Shown: positions 1-8,310 of the stretch, piece by piece
Layout: each line of letters starts with the position of its first letter
Position numbering within the stretch: the stretch's first letter is position 1
Origin: an uncultured Rhodobacter sp.
GTDB lineage: Bacteria > Pseudomonadota > Alphaproteobacteria > Rhodobacterales > Rhodobacteraceae
Reading direction: 5' to 3'
DNA length: 16,592 bases
Assembly: GCA_937901435.1 (NCBI GenBank)
Contig: CALGTJ010000492.1
Location: 1 to 16,592, forward strand
The notes under the pieces: model-generated
What the model saw: the letters and a program-made list of their open reading frames with translations, nothing else
Told to the model about the DNA's origin: nothing
Databases searched by the model: none
Position numbers and translations under genes: made by a program

Positions 1-200
1 TCACATGCTCGGAGACGCCGCCAGAGAATTTCTACCAGTTTCGAGACACCACCATGCGCTCAATTGCTGCAAAGTCTTGACGCCTTTCCGCCCCATTTCA
101 GCGATGAAACCCAAGAAATCTGTTTTTTTTACGCCCAATTTTTGACGATATTGGCAGCGATTGAAAAGGACGTATTGGCAAAAGTCGCATGGTTCTTTGT

Positions 201-227
201 CGGTAAAAGCGAGGGGGCCTTTTACCG
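201..227. repeat. Perfect 9-bp inverted repeat (hairpin 1)
   Basis: CGGTAAAAG at 201-209 is the exact reverse complement of CTTTTACCG at 219-227, with a 9-base loop. No T-tract follows on either side, so it is not a standard intrinsic terminator. It is the first of six consecutive inverted repeats upstream of the RTX gene. Confidence 0.7.
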
Positions 228-236
228 TGAGGCGGG

Positions 237-260
237 GTCGGGTTCGATGTTGAATCCGAC
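237..260. repeat. 9-bp inverted repeat with one wobble pair (hairpin 2)
   Basis: GTCGGGTTC at 237-245 pairs with GAATCCGAC at 252-260. The only non-Watson-Crick position would be a G-U pair in plus-strand RNA, which mildly favours a plus-strand transcript. The loop is 6 bases. Confidence 0.6.
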
Positions 261-303
261 GCTGGGGTAAAACGAGTGAAGCGGAACAGTACCCGCAATG
301 CCC

Positions 304-318
304 CCGGATATCATCCGG
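304..318. repeat. 6-bp inverted repeat (hairpin 3)
   Basis: CCGGAT at 304-309 and ATCCGG at 313-318 are separated by a 3-base loop. This is short and could be chance taken alone. It is listed because it sits in a series of similar structures. Confidence 0.4.
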
Positions 319-331
319 TCTGCGAACCTGT

Positions 332-346
332 GTTGCGGCTTGCAAC
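332..346. repeat. 5-bp inverted repeat (hairpin 4)
   Basis: GTTGC at 332-336 and GCAAC at 342-346 are separated by a 5-base loop. It is weak by itself but is part of the same series of structures. Confidence 0.3.
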
Positions 347-360
347 GCCACGAGTGGAAC

Positions 361-379
361 GGCCAGCACTGCCTTGGCC
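361..379. repeat. 5-bp inverted repeat (hairpin 5)
   Basis: GGCCA at 361-365 and TGGCC at 375-379 are separated by a 9-base loop. It is weak by itself but is part of the same series of structures. Confidence 0.3.
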
Positions 380-390
380 GAGGTTTTAAT

Positions 391-409
391 GCCGCCAAAC
401 TTTGGCGGC
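391..409. promoter_or_regulatory. 19-bp palindrome abutting a ribosome binding site
   Basis: GCCGCCAAA at 391-399 and TTTGGCGGC at 401-409 form a perfect palindrome around a single central base. As RNA it would fold into an 8-bp stem with a 3-base loop. The sequence AAGGAG (410-415) starts directly after it, with an ATG at 422. This placement fits either a protein-binding operator or a hairpin that affects translation of whatever starts at 422. Both roles are inference. Confidence 0.5.
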
Positions 410-421
410 AAGGAGACAAAG

Positions 422-643
422 ATGATTTTGCGGGATCTAACGCAAGACCTTGACGCGCCGGGACGTCGCCAGCCCTCGGCTGGCGCACTGGCCTGTTCGG
501 ACGGACAGATCGACCCTTATCGCCTGCACAAAGGCCCGCATCATTCGGGGCCCCGCCCATTTTCTCATGCCGCCCTTCTCAGCGTCACACCGACAGCTGT
601 CTGCCCCCAAACCGCGTCTTCGGACAACAAGCGCCCCTGCTAG
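422..643 (+). CDS. Possible small hypothetical protein or leader ORF (73 aa)
   Basis: This ORF has a very good translation start: AAGGAG six bases before ATG, right after a 19-bp palindrome. It ends in TAG 13 bases before the start codon of the giant RTX gene, so it could be co-transcribed with it or act as a leader. The encoded 73 residues are rich in Pro, Arg, Ser and His, with no signal peptide, membrane segment or recognisable domain, and the composition looks more like non-coding DNA than a conserved protein. I do not recognise it. The case for it is the ribosome binding site and position. The case against it is composition. Confidence 0.25.
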   Translation: MILRDLTQDLDAPGRRQPSAGALACSDGQIDPYRLHKGPHHSGPRPFSHAALLSVTPTAVCPQTASSDNKRPC

Positions 644-656
644 CTAGGAACGAAAA

Positions 657-3600
657 ATGCCAAATTTTGACCCATCCACTGTTACAAACCTCGTTGGCCT
701 GTGGGATTTCCGCTCTGGCGCGACCACGGCAGACACCGGCCTTGATGACGGAATCGCCCAGAACGGAGAATTCGCAGGAAACGCGAATGCCTCTGGTGAT
801 TTCGCCCATTTCGATGGCAACGGCGATGATTTTGACGTCGACGGGGGCGCTGGTGCGACGACGGATGCACCCTTTGACATGGCGAGCGGCACGATCGAGG
901 TGCAATTCGTTCAGGATGCCCATGTCGGCACCAGCCCGGACACAATCGTGAACCGGGGTGAATATGCCGACCGCAGCAGCGAGGGGTACTTTAACATCTC
1001 CGTGCAGGCGAATGGCGCGATCCGTGTCATTCATTGCGCCAATGGTGAGGACGCGGTCCTGACGACCTCTCCGGGCCTTGTCGGTCCGGGTCAGGACGTC
1101 AACGTCACCTACACTTGGGACGAGGCAACCGGCGTGTCACTGGTTGTGGAAAACCTGGATTCGGGCAGCAGCCAGACAGTCACCTCGGGCACAACCGGTC
1201 TGACGATGGAAATCGGCGACAATGACTACGAGAACTTTACCTTTGGTGCCCGCGAATCCGACGATGGCGTCAAGGATGAATTCTTTGATGGATCCATCGA
1301 TTATGTCGCGATCTACGAAGCAGCCGGTCCAGAGGCCGATGGCGCTGTGGATGGCGAAAGCTTTGGCGAAGAGATGGGGCTGGGCTATGACGACGGCGAC
1401 GGCCCGATTGATCAGGGCGGCGACCAGATCACCAACGACGGCGATCTGATCTTTGGCAACGGCGGCGACGACACGATTGATGGCGCGGGCGGCAATGACA
1501 CGATCTATGGCGACAGCGTCACTGATACGGTGACCACCACCGCCGAGATCTTTCGCTGGTCCGATGCACCGGGCTTTGGCAATCTTGTGGACACCACGGG
1601 GTTTACCCAATCAACGGGCACGGCAGAGATTACCTTTTCCGTCACCTCAAGCACCCCGAATGTGGTGACCGAGTTCGAGACACAAGCACAGAACACCGAT
1701 GCGCTGGATGCGACCGTTGGCGAGACGTCGTCGCTACAGTCGATCGCCAACGGCAGCGGCCAGAGCGTGGCTTATGACGGGACCTCGAACGACGGTCCGC
1801 TGCAAAACGTCGAATTCCGCATCAACGACATCGATGGCGACGGCACCGTCCGGATCGAAGCGTTTGACGCAGACGGCAACTCTGTTGAGGTCGTCCTGTC
1901 CAACGTCGGCTCTGGTCTTGCACATTCAGACACCAATACGGTTGCAGGCAACGATACTTTCACAAGTACTGACGCGAACTATACCGCCGATACGGCGGCA
2001 GAGCATTCGGTTCTGGTGACGATCCCCGGCCCCGTGACCTCTTTTGCTGTGATCCATTCACAGTTCGGCACAGACAATTCCGGGATCAACATTACGGACA
2101 TCACCTATGACGCTGTGGATGTGTCCGCCGAAGACGCGGGCGATGACGTCATCGACGGCAGCGATGGCGATGATCTGCTGTTTGGTCAGGACGGCGATGA
2201 CACCATAAGTGGTGGCGCCGACAATGATGTGATCTACGGCGACAACGGCGACAACACAGGGTCCGGCGTTGGCGGCATTACCCGCGCAGAGATTGACCCG
2301 GTTGCAATCGACTTTGGCAATTCTTCCGGTGAGACCGCTGGGGAAAATGATGCCTCTCCAGGCGATAGCGTGGTCTACAGCAATGTGGCGACCCTTGCAG
2401 ACGGGACAGTCGTGGCCGCACGCCTTGTGTTGGTCTCGAGTTCCGATCCCAACCTTCAAATTGATCTGGCCAGCAGCAGCGACAGCGAGATCCTTCTGAA
2501 CGCGAATAACGACGCGACCGTGCAGGGCGAGACAGCCACGTTCCGGTTCGAATTCTTTGATCAGGCCACGGGCGATCCTGTGGAACTGGAACCGGGAATC
2601 GTGTTTGCTGATCTTGACCAGAATACCGGACAAGAGGTCTTGCGCATCGACTCTGACACCCTGCTGAATGTCGGCGTGCCCTCTGACAGCTCTCTTGACG
2701 TTAACTTTAGCGGCGGCGTTCTTGCTGCAAACGGCACCGAAGACAACGCAGACGCAAATGATCCTGACAGCCAGATCGCTACCGTCTTTGGCACCACTTC
2801 GAGTGTGGAATTTACGCTGACAGCGCGCGGGGTTAATTCTGGCACCAACTTTGGCACGCTTGACGGCCAAGAGTTCACATATCTCGCACCATTTGCCTCT
2901 GACAGCAGCGGAAACGGCAATGACGTTCTGATTGGCGACGAGGGCGAGGACACGATCTTTGGCGAAGGCGGCGCGGACACGATCACCGGGGGGGCCGACG
3001 CGGACAGCCTGTCTGGCGGCGACGATGCCGACGTGTTCCTGGGCGCAACCGACGGCGATGTGGTCGACGGTGGTGCGGGTGGTGACGACTTTGACACGCT
3101 GGATCTGCGGGGGCTTGGGCCAATCGAAATCGTCGATGAGGTTGCGGACGCCAATGGCAACAGCACCTCTGGCACGATCAACTTTCTCGACACCGGCGGG
3201 TCGATGACCTTTTCCGAGATCGAGGAAATTCTGGCTGATCCATCCGCCCCCGGCCCGGTTGATGGTCTGGACGATGGCGAGTTGATGGAGCCTGACTATA
3301 CCGACGCGCAGGGCGATCAGATCGACGGCGCGGATGGCGACGACGACACGATCTTTGGCAACGGTGGCGATGACACCATTGATTCAGGCGCAGGCGATGA
3401 CACGGTCGACGCAGGCGACGGCGACGACGTGATCGTGCTGACCGATGGCGTTGACGCAGACAGCCTGATCGGTGGCGAAGGCGACGAGACAGACGGCGAC
3501 ACGCTGGACGCCTCGGCCCTTGATCAGGATCTGGCACTGAACCTGACCGCTCCGGAAACCGGCACGCTGACGGATCGCGACACTTTCGATCAGACAAGCT

Positions 3601-6431
3601 TTGAAGAAATCGAGAATTTCGTCCTCGGCTCTGGCGATGATATCGCCACGGGCAGCGATGAGGGCGACAACATCGACGGTGGCGCAGGGGACGATCTGCT
3701 GGCGGGCAATGAAGGGGATGACACCCTGATCGGCGGCGCAGGCGAAGACACGATCTTTGGCGGCGACAATGATGACCTGCTGGACGGCGGGACCGACGAC
3801 GACGTGATCAACGGCGACGCTGGCGAAGACACCATCCTTGGCAGCGCGGGCGATGATACCATCGACGGCGGCACGGTCGAACTGGTGGGCGAGGGCACCG
3901 ACGAGGTGACCAGTGTAGAGACATACATCGCACCGGAATCCGCCTCAGAAGCTGACGAGATCACCCTGACCACACCCGTGCTTTTGTCCGAGGCGTCCAC
4001 AGAGATCAGCGGTCTTGACGATGCCGCCTTTGGTGAGTTCACGGCGCTGAACGGTGATGTGTTCCGCTTTGGTCCCCCCGTGTCGGTGACACCCGGCGTG
4101 CCAGCCGCGGATTACCTGTTGTCCGACATTCTTGGGGGCAACTCGCCCGATGGCGTGTTGCCAGCGGTCGGGCCTGCCGGTGCGTTCTCTATTCAAGGGG
4201 GCGACGAGGGCGGCCAGATCGGTGAGATCAGCTTTGACAATTTCGAGACCATAAACTTCACCATCGTGGACGACGTCTCTCCCGGCACGGATGGGCCCGT
4301 GGACGGCACCGACGACGGCGAGCTGATGGAACCGCTCTATACCGACGCTCAAGGCGATCAGATCGACGGCGCAGATGGTGACGACGACACGATCTTTGGC
4401 AACGGCGGCAATGACACCATCGACTCTGGCGACGGCAATGACAGTGTTGACGGTGGCGACGGCGACGACACCTTTGTCATCTCGCAAAGTGGCGATGGCA
4501 TCGACAACGACATCATCATTGGTGGCGAAGGCGATGAGATCGACGGTGACACGCTGGATATCACCGACGTCGAGGATGACCTGCTGGTCGATATCTTTGC
4601 CCCCGAAACTGGAACCGTATCCGATGCCGCGACGGGCGATGTGACCAATTTCTCTGAGATTGAAAACATTCTTCTTGGCGCGGGCGACGACACGGTTATC
4701 GGCTCGACCGGCGACGACAATGTCGACTCTGGTGGCGGCGATGACAGCATGTCCGGGGGCGAGGGGAACGATACACTCAGCTCCAGCGACGGCCTGGACA
4801 CCATCGACGGCGGTATCGGCGACGATAGCCTGACAGGTGGCGACGAGGCCGACTTAATCATCTGCGGCGAAGGCGACGACACTTTGATCGGTGGGCGCGG
4901 TCCGGACACGCTGGACGGTGGCGAAGGCGATGACTCTGTGCTGGGTGGTGCTGACAATGACAGCATCATCGGTAGCGATGGCAGTGATGTGGTCGAGGAT
5001 CTCGGCGGCAACAACATCATCGACACCTCTGGCGGTTCTCCATTGCCCGATATCGGCTTTCCTGCCTACGGTCCCTTCCCGGATGTGCCTGCGGACAGCG
5101 ACCCGGACGATGACCGCGACTTTGTCACGACCGGTGATGGCAACGACAGCATCACCACCGGCGACGATGCGGATACGATCGTCTCTGGTGGCGGCAACGA
5201 TACCATCAATTCTGGCATCGACGATGACGAGGTCGATGCGGGCAGCGGCGACGACCTTGTTACCATTGGCGAAGGCAACGACACGGTCCTTGGGGGCGAC
5301 GGCAATGACACCATCTATGGTGGCCTTGGCCCAAGCTTCCCGACCAGCACCGATATACCGGATGCGCCCGGCACTGGCCCATTCGGCCCCGAACCAGTAC
5401 CCGGCAACGGTCGCGATTCTATCGACGGCGGTCGCGGCAATGACCTGATCTACGGCGAAGACGACGATGACACCCTGATCGGTGGCCTTGGCGCGGATAC
5501 TCTGGATGGCGGCATCGACGACGACCTCTTGCAGGGGGGCGTTGGTCAGGATGACATGATCGGGGGTCAGGGCGCGGACACGATGGAGGGTGGCGACGAC
5601 CGCGACTTCTTTATCATCAACGAGCGCGAGGATGCCTTTGGCGATGTTGTTGACGGCGGCACCGGCGGGAACGACGTCGACCGTTTGACCCTGACAGGTC
5701 TGGGACGCTTTGAAATCGTTGGTGAAACCACTGACGCAGACGGGGACTCGACCTCTGGTACCGTCAACTTCCTTGACGATCTTGGCAATATCGAAGGGTC
5801 GCTGACCTTCACCGAGATCGAGCGTCTGGTCATCTGCTTTACCCCCGGCACAGCCATTGCCACGCCACGCGGAGAGGTCGATGTTGCGAACCTGCAGGTC
5901 GGTGACCGGGTCATCACTCGCGACAACGGCGTGCAAGAGATCTCTTGGATCGGTCGCAAAAAGCTGGGCGCCGCCGATCTGATCGCCGACCCAAAGCTAC
6001 GGCCCGTGCTGATCAAGAAAGGGTCGCTGGGCAACAACCTGCCGGAACGGGATATGATGGTCTCGCCAAACCACCGGATGCTGATGGCCAACAGCCAGAC
6101 GCAGGTCCTGTTTGACGAACGCGAAGTTCTGGTGGCCTCGAAATATCTGGTGGGACAACCGGGCATCTTCCAACTCGACACGCTGGGCGTCGAATATGTC
6201 CACGTCATGTTTGAAAACCACGAGGTCATCCTTGGCGACGGCACCTGGACCGAAAGCTTTCAACCGGGCGATCATTCGCTCAGCGGCATCGACGAGGAAC
6301 AGCGGGATGAGATCTTCAAACTCTTCCCGAGCTTGCAGAACGAAAAAGGCCGGCGCGCCTATTCCTCTGCCCGCCAATCGCTGAAGGCTCATGAGGCCAA
6401 GATGCTACGCGAGACCATGGGCCTCGTCTAA
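657..6431 (+). CDS. Giant RTX calcium-binding protein with LamG-like and C-terminal Hint domains
   Basis: This 1924-residue, very Asp/Gly-rich acidic protein is probably exported and acts at or outside the cell surface. Residues about 8-225 resemble a LamG/concanavalin-like fold, a domain often used for glycan binding. RTX-type nonapeptides (GGxGxDxLx) follow in blocks near residues 262-285, 495-532, 750-802, 882-925, 992-1068, 1225-1272, 1340-1448, 1492-1558 and 1582-1648. In this family such repeats bind calcium and mark type I secretion. The blocks are separated by beta-rich spacer domains. The C-terminus is a Hint_2-type domain starting at CFTPGT (Cys1727, the nucleophile position), with SPNH at His1806. 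Hint domains can self-cleave, but I see no clear C-terminal HN-plus-nucleophile, so cleavage rather than splicing is the likelier activity. There is no N-terminal signal peptide. The start has AGGAA 6 bases upstream. No type I secretion genes are in the window. Confidence 0.93.
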   Translation: MPNFDPSTVTNLVGLWDFRSGATTADTGLDDGIAQNGEFAGNANASGDFAHFDGNGDDFDVDGGAGATTDAPFDMASGTIEVQFVQDAHVGTSPDTIVNRGEYADRSSEGYFNISVQANGAIRVIHCANGEDAVLTTSPGLVGPGQDVNVTYTWDEATGVSLVVENLDSGSSQTVTSGTTGLTMEIGDNDYENFTFGARESDDGVKDEFFDGSIDYVAIYEAAGPEADGAVDGESFGEEMGLGYDDGDGPIDQGGDQITNDGDLIFGNGGDDTIDGAGGNDTIYGDSVTDTVTTTAEIFRWSDAPGFGNLVDTTGFTQSTGTAEITFSVTSSTPNVVTEFETQAQNTDALDATVGETSSLQSIANGSGQSVAYDGTSNDGPLQNVEFRINDIDGDGTVRIEAFDADGNSVEVVLSNVGSGLAHSDTNTVAGNDTFTSTDANYTADTAAEHSVLVTIPGPVTSFAVIHSQFGTDNSGINITDITYDAVDVSAEDAGDDVIDGSDGDDLLFGQDGDDTISGGADNDVIYGDNGDNTGSGVGGITRAEIDPVAIDFGNSSGETAGENDASPGDSVVYSNVATLADGTVVAARLVLVSSSDPNLQIDLASSSDSEILLNANNDATVQGETATFRFEFFDQATGDPVELEPGIVFADLDQNTGQEVLRIDSDTLLNVGVPSDSSLDVNFSGGVLAANGTEDNADANDPDSQIATVFGTTSSVEFTLTARGVNSGTNFGTLDGQEFTYLAPFASDSSGNGNDVLIGDEGEDTIFGEGGADTITGGADADSLSGGDDADVFLGATDGDVVDGGAGGDDFDTLDLRGLGPIEIVDEVADANGNSTSGTINFLDTGGSMTFSEIEEILADPSAPGPVDGLDDGELMEPDYTDAQGDQIDGADGDDDTIFGNGGDDTIDSGAGDDTVDAGDGDDVIVLTDGVDADSLIGGEGDETDGDTLDASALDQDLALNLTAPETGTLTDRDTFDQTSFEEIENFVLGSGDDIATGSDEGDNIDGGAGDDLLAGNEGDDTLIGGAGEDTIFGGDNDDLLDGGTDDDVINGDAGEDTILGSAGDDTIDGGTVELVGEGTDEVTSVETYIAPESASEADEITLTTPVLLSEASTEISGLDDAAFGEFTALNGDVFRFGPPVSVTPGVPAADYLLSDILGGNSPDGVLPAVGPAGAFSIQGGDEGGQIGEISFDNFETINFTIVDDVSPGTDGPVDGTDDGELMEPLYTDAQGDQIDGADGDDDTIFGNGGNDTIDSGDGNDSVDGGDGDDTFVISQSGDGIDNDIIIGGEGDEIDGDTLDITDVEDDLLVDIFAPETGTVSDAATGDVTNFSEIENILLGAGDDTVIGSTGDDNVDSGGGDDSMSGGEGNDTLSSSDGLDTIDGGIGDDSLTGGDEADLIICGEGDDTLIGGRGPDTLDGGEGDDSVLGGADNDSIIGSDGSDVVEDLGGNNIIDTSGGSPLPDIGFPAYGPFPDVPADSDPDDDRDFVTTGDGNDSITTGDDADTIVSGGGNDTINSGIDDDEVDAGSGDDLVTIGEGNDTVLGGDGNDTIYGGLGPSFPTSTDIPDAPGTGPFGPEPVPGNGRDSIDGGRGNDLIYGEDDDDTLIGGLGADTLDGGIDDDLLQGGVGQDDMIGGQGADTMEGGDDRDFFIINEREDAFGDVVDGGTGGNDVDRLTLTGLGRFEIVGETTDADGDSTSGTVNFLDDLGNIEGSLTFTEIERLVICFTPGTAIATPRGEVDVANLQVGDRVITRDNGVQEISWIGRKKLGAADLIADPKLRPVLIKKGSLGNNLPERDMMVSPNHRMLMANSQTQVLFDEREVLVASKYLVGQPGIFQLDTLGVEYVHVMFENHEVILGDGTWTESFQPGDHSLSGIDEEQRDEIFKLFPSLQNEKGRRAYSSARQSLKAHEAKMLRETMGLV
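3261..3690 (+). repeat. Internal duplicated module of the RTX gene, copy 1
   Basis: This encodes residues about 869-1011, starting near DGELMEP and running through DAQGDQIDGADGDDDTIFGN, the GGEGDE-DGDTLD segment, APETGT and an EIEN...LGSGDD segment. The same order recurs in copy 2 exactly 1041 bases (347 codons) downstream at its left end. The most similar part is the first 50 or so residues, where the protein sequences are nearly identical while the DNA differs at many third positions. Confidence 0.75.
4302..4740 (+). repeat. Internal duplicated module of the RTX gene, copy 2
   Basis: This is the partner of the module at 3261-3690. It encodes residues about 1216-1361 with the same motif order: DGELMEP, the DAQGDQIDGADGDDDTIFGN stretch, GGEGDEIDGDTLD, APETGT and EIENILLGAGDD. 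The synonymous differences between copies suggest an old duplication held by selection on the protein. Confidence 0.75.
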
Positions 6432-6459
6432 AACCGGCCCGACGCGTCTGACACAAAGC

Positions 6460-6492
6460 CGGTCCACGCCAATAGGCGTGGACCGTTTTCGT
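6460..6492 (+). terminator. Intrinsic terminator after the RTX gene
   Basis: An 11-bp perfect stem (left arm 6460-6470, right arm 6475-6485) with a 4-base AATA loop is followed by TTTTCGTT. It lies 28 bases after the stop of the RTX gene and before the ABC permease. It therefore separates the two genes into different transcription units. Confidence 0.85.
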
Positions 6493-6606
6493 TGGCACTG
6501 CGAAAACCAACAGGCTGCCGGATTGCACCCAGCCTGAAACCCGATTAAAACGCTCAACTGAATTCACCCGGTCACAGCCCGCCGGGCTTCTTCAGGAATG
6601 TCGTCG

Positions 6607-8277
6607 ATGTCAGATGCTCAACCTCTTGATTTAATGGCGAAACCGCAAAAACGCCCTATGCGACTTGGCCCGCTGGGAGGAATCGCGGTACTGATCGGTC
6701 TGATCTGTGCACTGCCCCATATGGCGGTTCTGATTGCCGCGTTCCAAGGCGGGTCTGACACGTTGGCGCATCTGATAAACACGGTTCTGCTGGGCTATAC
6801 CGTCACCACCCTTGCCTTGGTGAGCATGGTTGGGCTGGGCACATTTGCGGTCGGAACCGGGGCGGCATGGCTGGTGATTATGACCGAATTTCCAGGGCGC
6901 AAGTGGCTTGAAATCGCCCTTGTGATCCCGCTCGCCTTCCCCGCCTATGTGCTCGCCTATTCCTACACGCATCTGCTGGACCACCCCGGCATCGTGCAAA
7001 GCACCCTTCGCGACGTTACAGGCTGGGGTCCCCGTGACTATTGGTTTCCCGAGATCCGCTCTGTCTGGGGGGCAGCGGTGATGCTTATCCTCGTGCTTTA
7101 TCCCTATGTCTACCTGCTCGCCCGTGCCGCATTTGCGGGGCAAAGTGCGACGACCTTTCTTGCGGCGCGCGCGCTTGGGCGTACCCCGGCACAGGCATTT
7201 TTTGCCGTATCCCTGCCGATGGCGCGCCCGGCTGTTGCGGCAGGCGTTCTGTTGACCGCGATGGAAACGATCGCAGATTTTGGCACCGTTTCCTATTTCG
7301 GCGTACAAACCTTTGCGACGGGCATTTACACCAGTTGGTTCTCGATGGCTGACCGCACCGGAGCTGCGCAGCTGGCCCTTGGTTTGCTGGCGTTTGCCCT
7401 GCTGCTGGCGCTCTTGGAACGGACCAATCGGGGCGCTGCGAAATACCACAGCGGCAAGCGGCAAGAGGCCATGGCGCGCATTCCTTTCGCCGGACGGCGA
7501 AAATGGCTGGCCAGCCTTGCCTGTGCTCTGCCGGTGATTTTCGGAGTGATCATTCCGGTGATTTCCCTTGGATATATGGCTATGAACTCGCAGCAGGATC
7601 TGTTTAGCCGACGCTATATCGGATTTATCCAGAATTCTCTGACACTTGCCGGGGTCGCTGCGGTGGTGACGGTGGCAGCGGCCCTGCTGCTTGGCACGTT
7701 TCACCGGGTGCGCCCCGGTCGCGCGGCCTCAACCTCGTTATATGCCGCGCGTTTGGGCTACGCCGTGCCCGGAGGGGTGATCGCCGTCGGCCTGCTGGTG
7801 CCCTTTGCGGCCTTTGACAACACGCTGGACGCCTGGATGCGGGCGACGTTCGACGTTTCGACAGGACTACTTTTCACCGGGTCGATCTGGGTCTTGGTGA
7901 TGGCCTATATGATCCGCTTTCTGGCTGCGGCAATCGGGGCCTATGAAGGGGGAATGGCCGCAGTAAGCCCCAATATGGACGCAGCAAGCCGGGTTTTGGG
8001 CAATGGCGTCTTTGCCACCATGCGGCGGGTTCATCTGCCGGTCCTGACGCCCAGTCTGATGACTGCGGCGCTGATCGTCTTTGTCGATGTGATGAAGGAA
8101 TTGCCTGCCACATTGATCATGCGCCCCTTCAACTTTGATACACTGGCGGTGCAGGCCTACCGGCTTGCCTCGGACGAGCGGTTAGAGGGTGCAGCGCTGC
8201 CATCCCTTGTGATCGCCGCGATTGGGCTGGTGCCGGTGATCCTGCTCTGCCGCCAGGTGGCGCGGCGGCAGAGATAG
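6607..8277 (+). CDS. Iron(III)-type ABC transporter permease (FbpB/SfuB family), fused two-domain
   Basis: This is an inner-membrane protein of 556 residues with about 12 hydrophobic segments arranged as two homologous permease halves, the usual architecture and length of the FbpB/SfuB/thiamine-type permeases of the binding-protein-dependent ferric iron uptake family. Each half carries an EAA-like cytoplasmic loop: around AARALGRTPAQAFFAVSLPMARPA in the first and AASRVLGNGVFATMRRVHLPVLTP in the second. These loops contact the ATPase. I chose ATG 6607 because AGGA (6594-6597) lies 9 bases upstream. The ATG at 6598 would touch that motif and add only three residues. No binding protein or ATPase gene adjoins it: upstream is a terminator and downstream a convergent gene. 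The substrate could be iron or another small ion, and the sequence does not decide this. Confidence 0.88.
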   Translation: MSDAQPLDLMAKPQKRPMRLGPLGGIAVLIGLICALPHMAVLIAAFQGGSDTLAHLINTVLLGYTVTTLALVSMVGLGTFAVGTGAAWLVIMTEFPGRKWLEIALVIPLAFPAYVLAYSYTHLLDHPGIVQSTLRDVTGWGPRDYWFPEIRSVWGAAVMLILVLYPYVYLLARAAFAGQSATTFLAARALGRTPAQAFFAVSLPMARPAVAAGVLLTAMETIADFGTVSYFGVQTFATGIYTSWFSMADRTGAAQLALGLLAFALLLALLERTNRGAAKYHSGKRQEAMARIPFAGRRKWLASLACALPVIFGVIIPVISLGYMAMNSQQDLFSRRYIGFIQNSLTLAGVAAVVTVAAALLLGTFHRVRPGRAASTSLYAARLGYAVPGGVIAVGLLVPFAAFDNTLDAWMRATFDVSTGLLFTGSIWVLVMAYMIRFLAAAIGAYEGGMAAVSPNMDAASRVLGNGVFATMRRVHLPVLTPSLMTAALIVFVDVMKELPATLIMRPFNFDTLAVQAYRLASDERLEGAALPSLVIAAIGLVPVILLCRQVARRQR

Positions 8278-8310
8278 ACACCCACATCACCCCGGAAAGA
8301 TCTTGATCAT

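Larger units (their letters stand above)
1..421. other. Intergenic stretch without a recognisable gene
   Basis: I see no convincing gene here. Open frames exist on both strands (for example minus-strand 411 to 1 and plus-strand 64-270), but none has a recognisable motif. They overlap one another and their composition does not look like protein. From 201 to 409 the stretch is dense in inverted repeats, listed separately. The left part may be the remnant of a gene or mobile element cut by the window edge, but I could not identify it. Confidence 0.5.

Noticed and set aside
1..411. 136-residue minus-strand ORF at the left edge
   Set aside because: It runs through all the inverted repeats, has no recognisable motif or convincing start, and its composition is not protein-like.
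2058..2870. Long minus-strand open frames opposite the RTX gene (also 4854-5936)
   Set aside because: They mirror the Asp/Gly codon bias of the plus-strand gene and give low-complexity Val/Ala/Ile-rich translations, so they are shadows.
3300..5600. Tandem DNA repeats resembling a CRISPR or minisatellite
   Set aside because: The repetition is at the protein level (RTX nonapeptides). Units vary in length and sequence, and there are no constant repeats with unique spacers.
6631..7704. 357-residue minus-strand frame opposite the permease
   Set aside because: The plus-strand frame has clear permease motifs and membrane segments. The opposite frame is Arg/Gln/His-rich with no domain.
8278..8310. 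Terminator between the convergent permease and lysozyme-like genes
   Set aside because: Only a 4-bp GATC repeat is present, with no stable stem and no T-tract.
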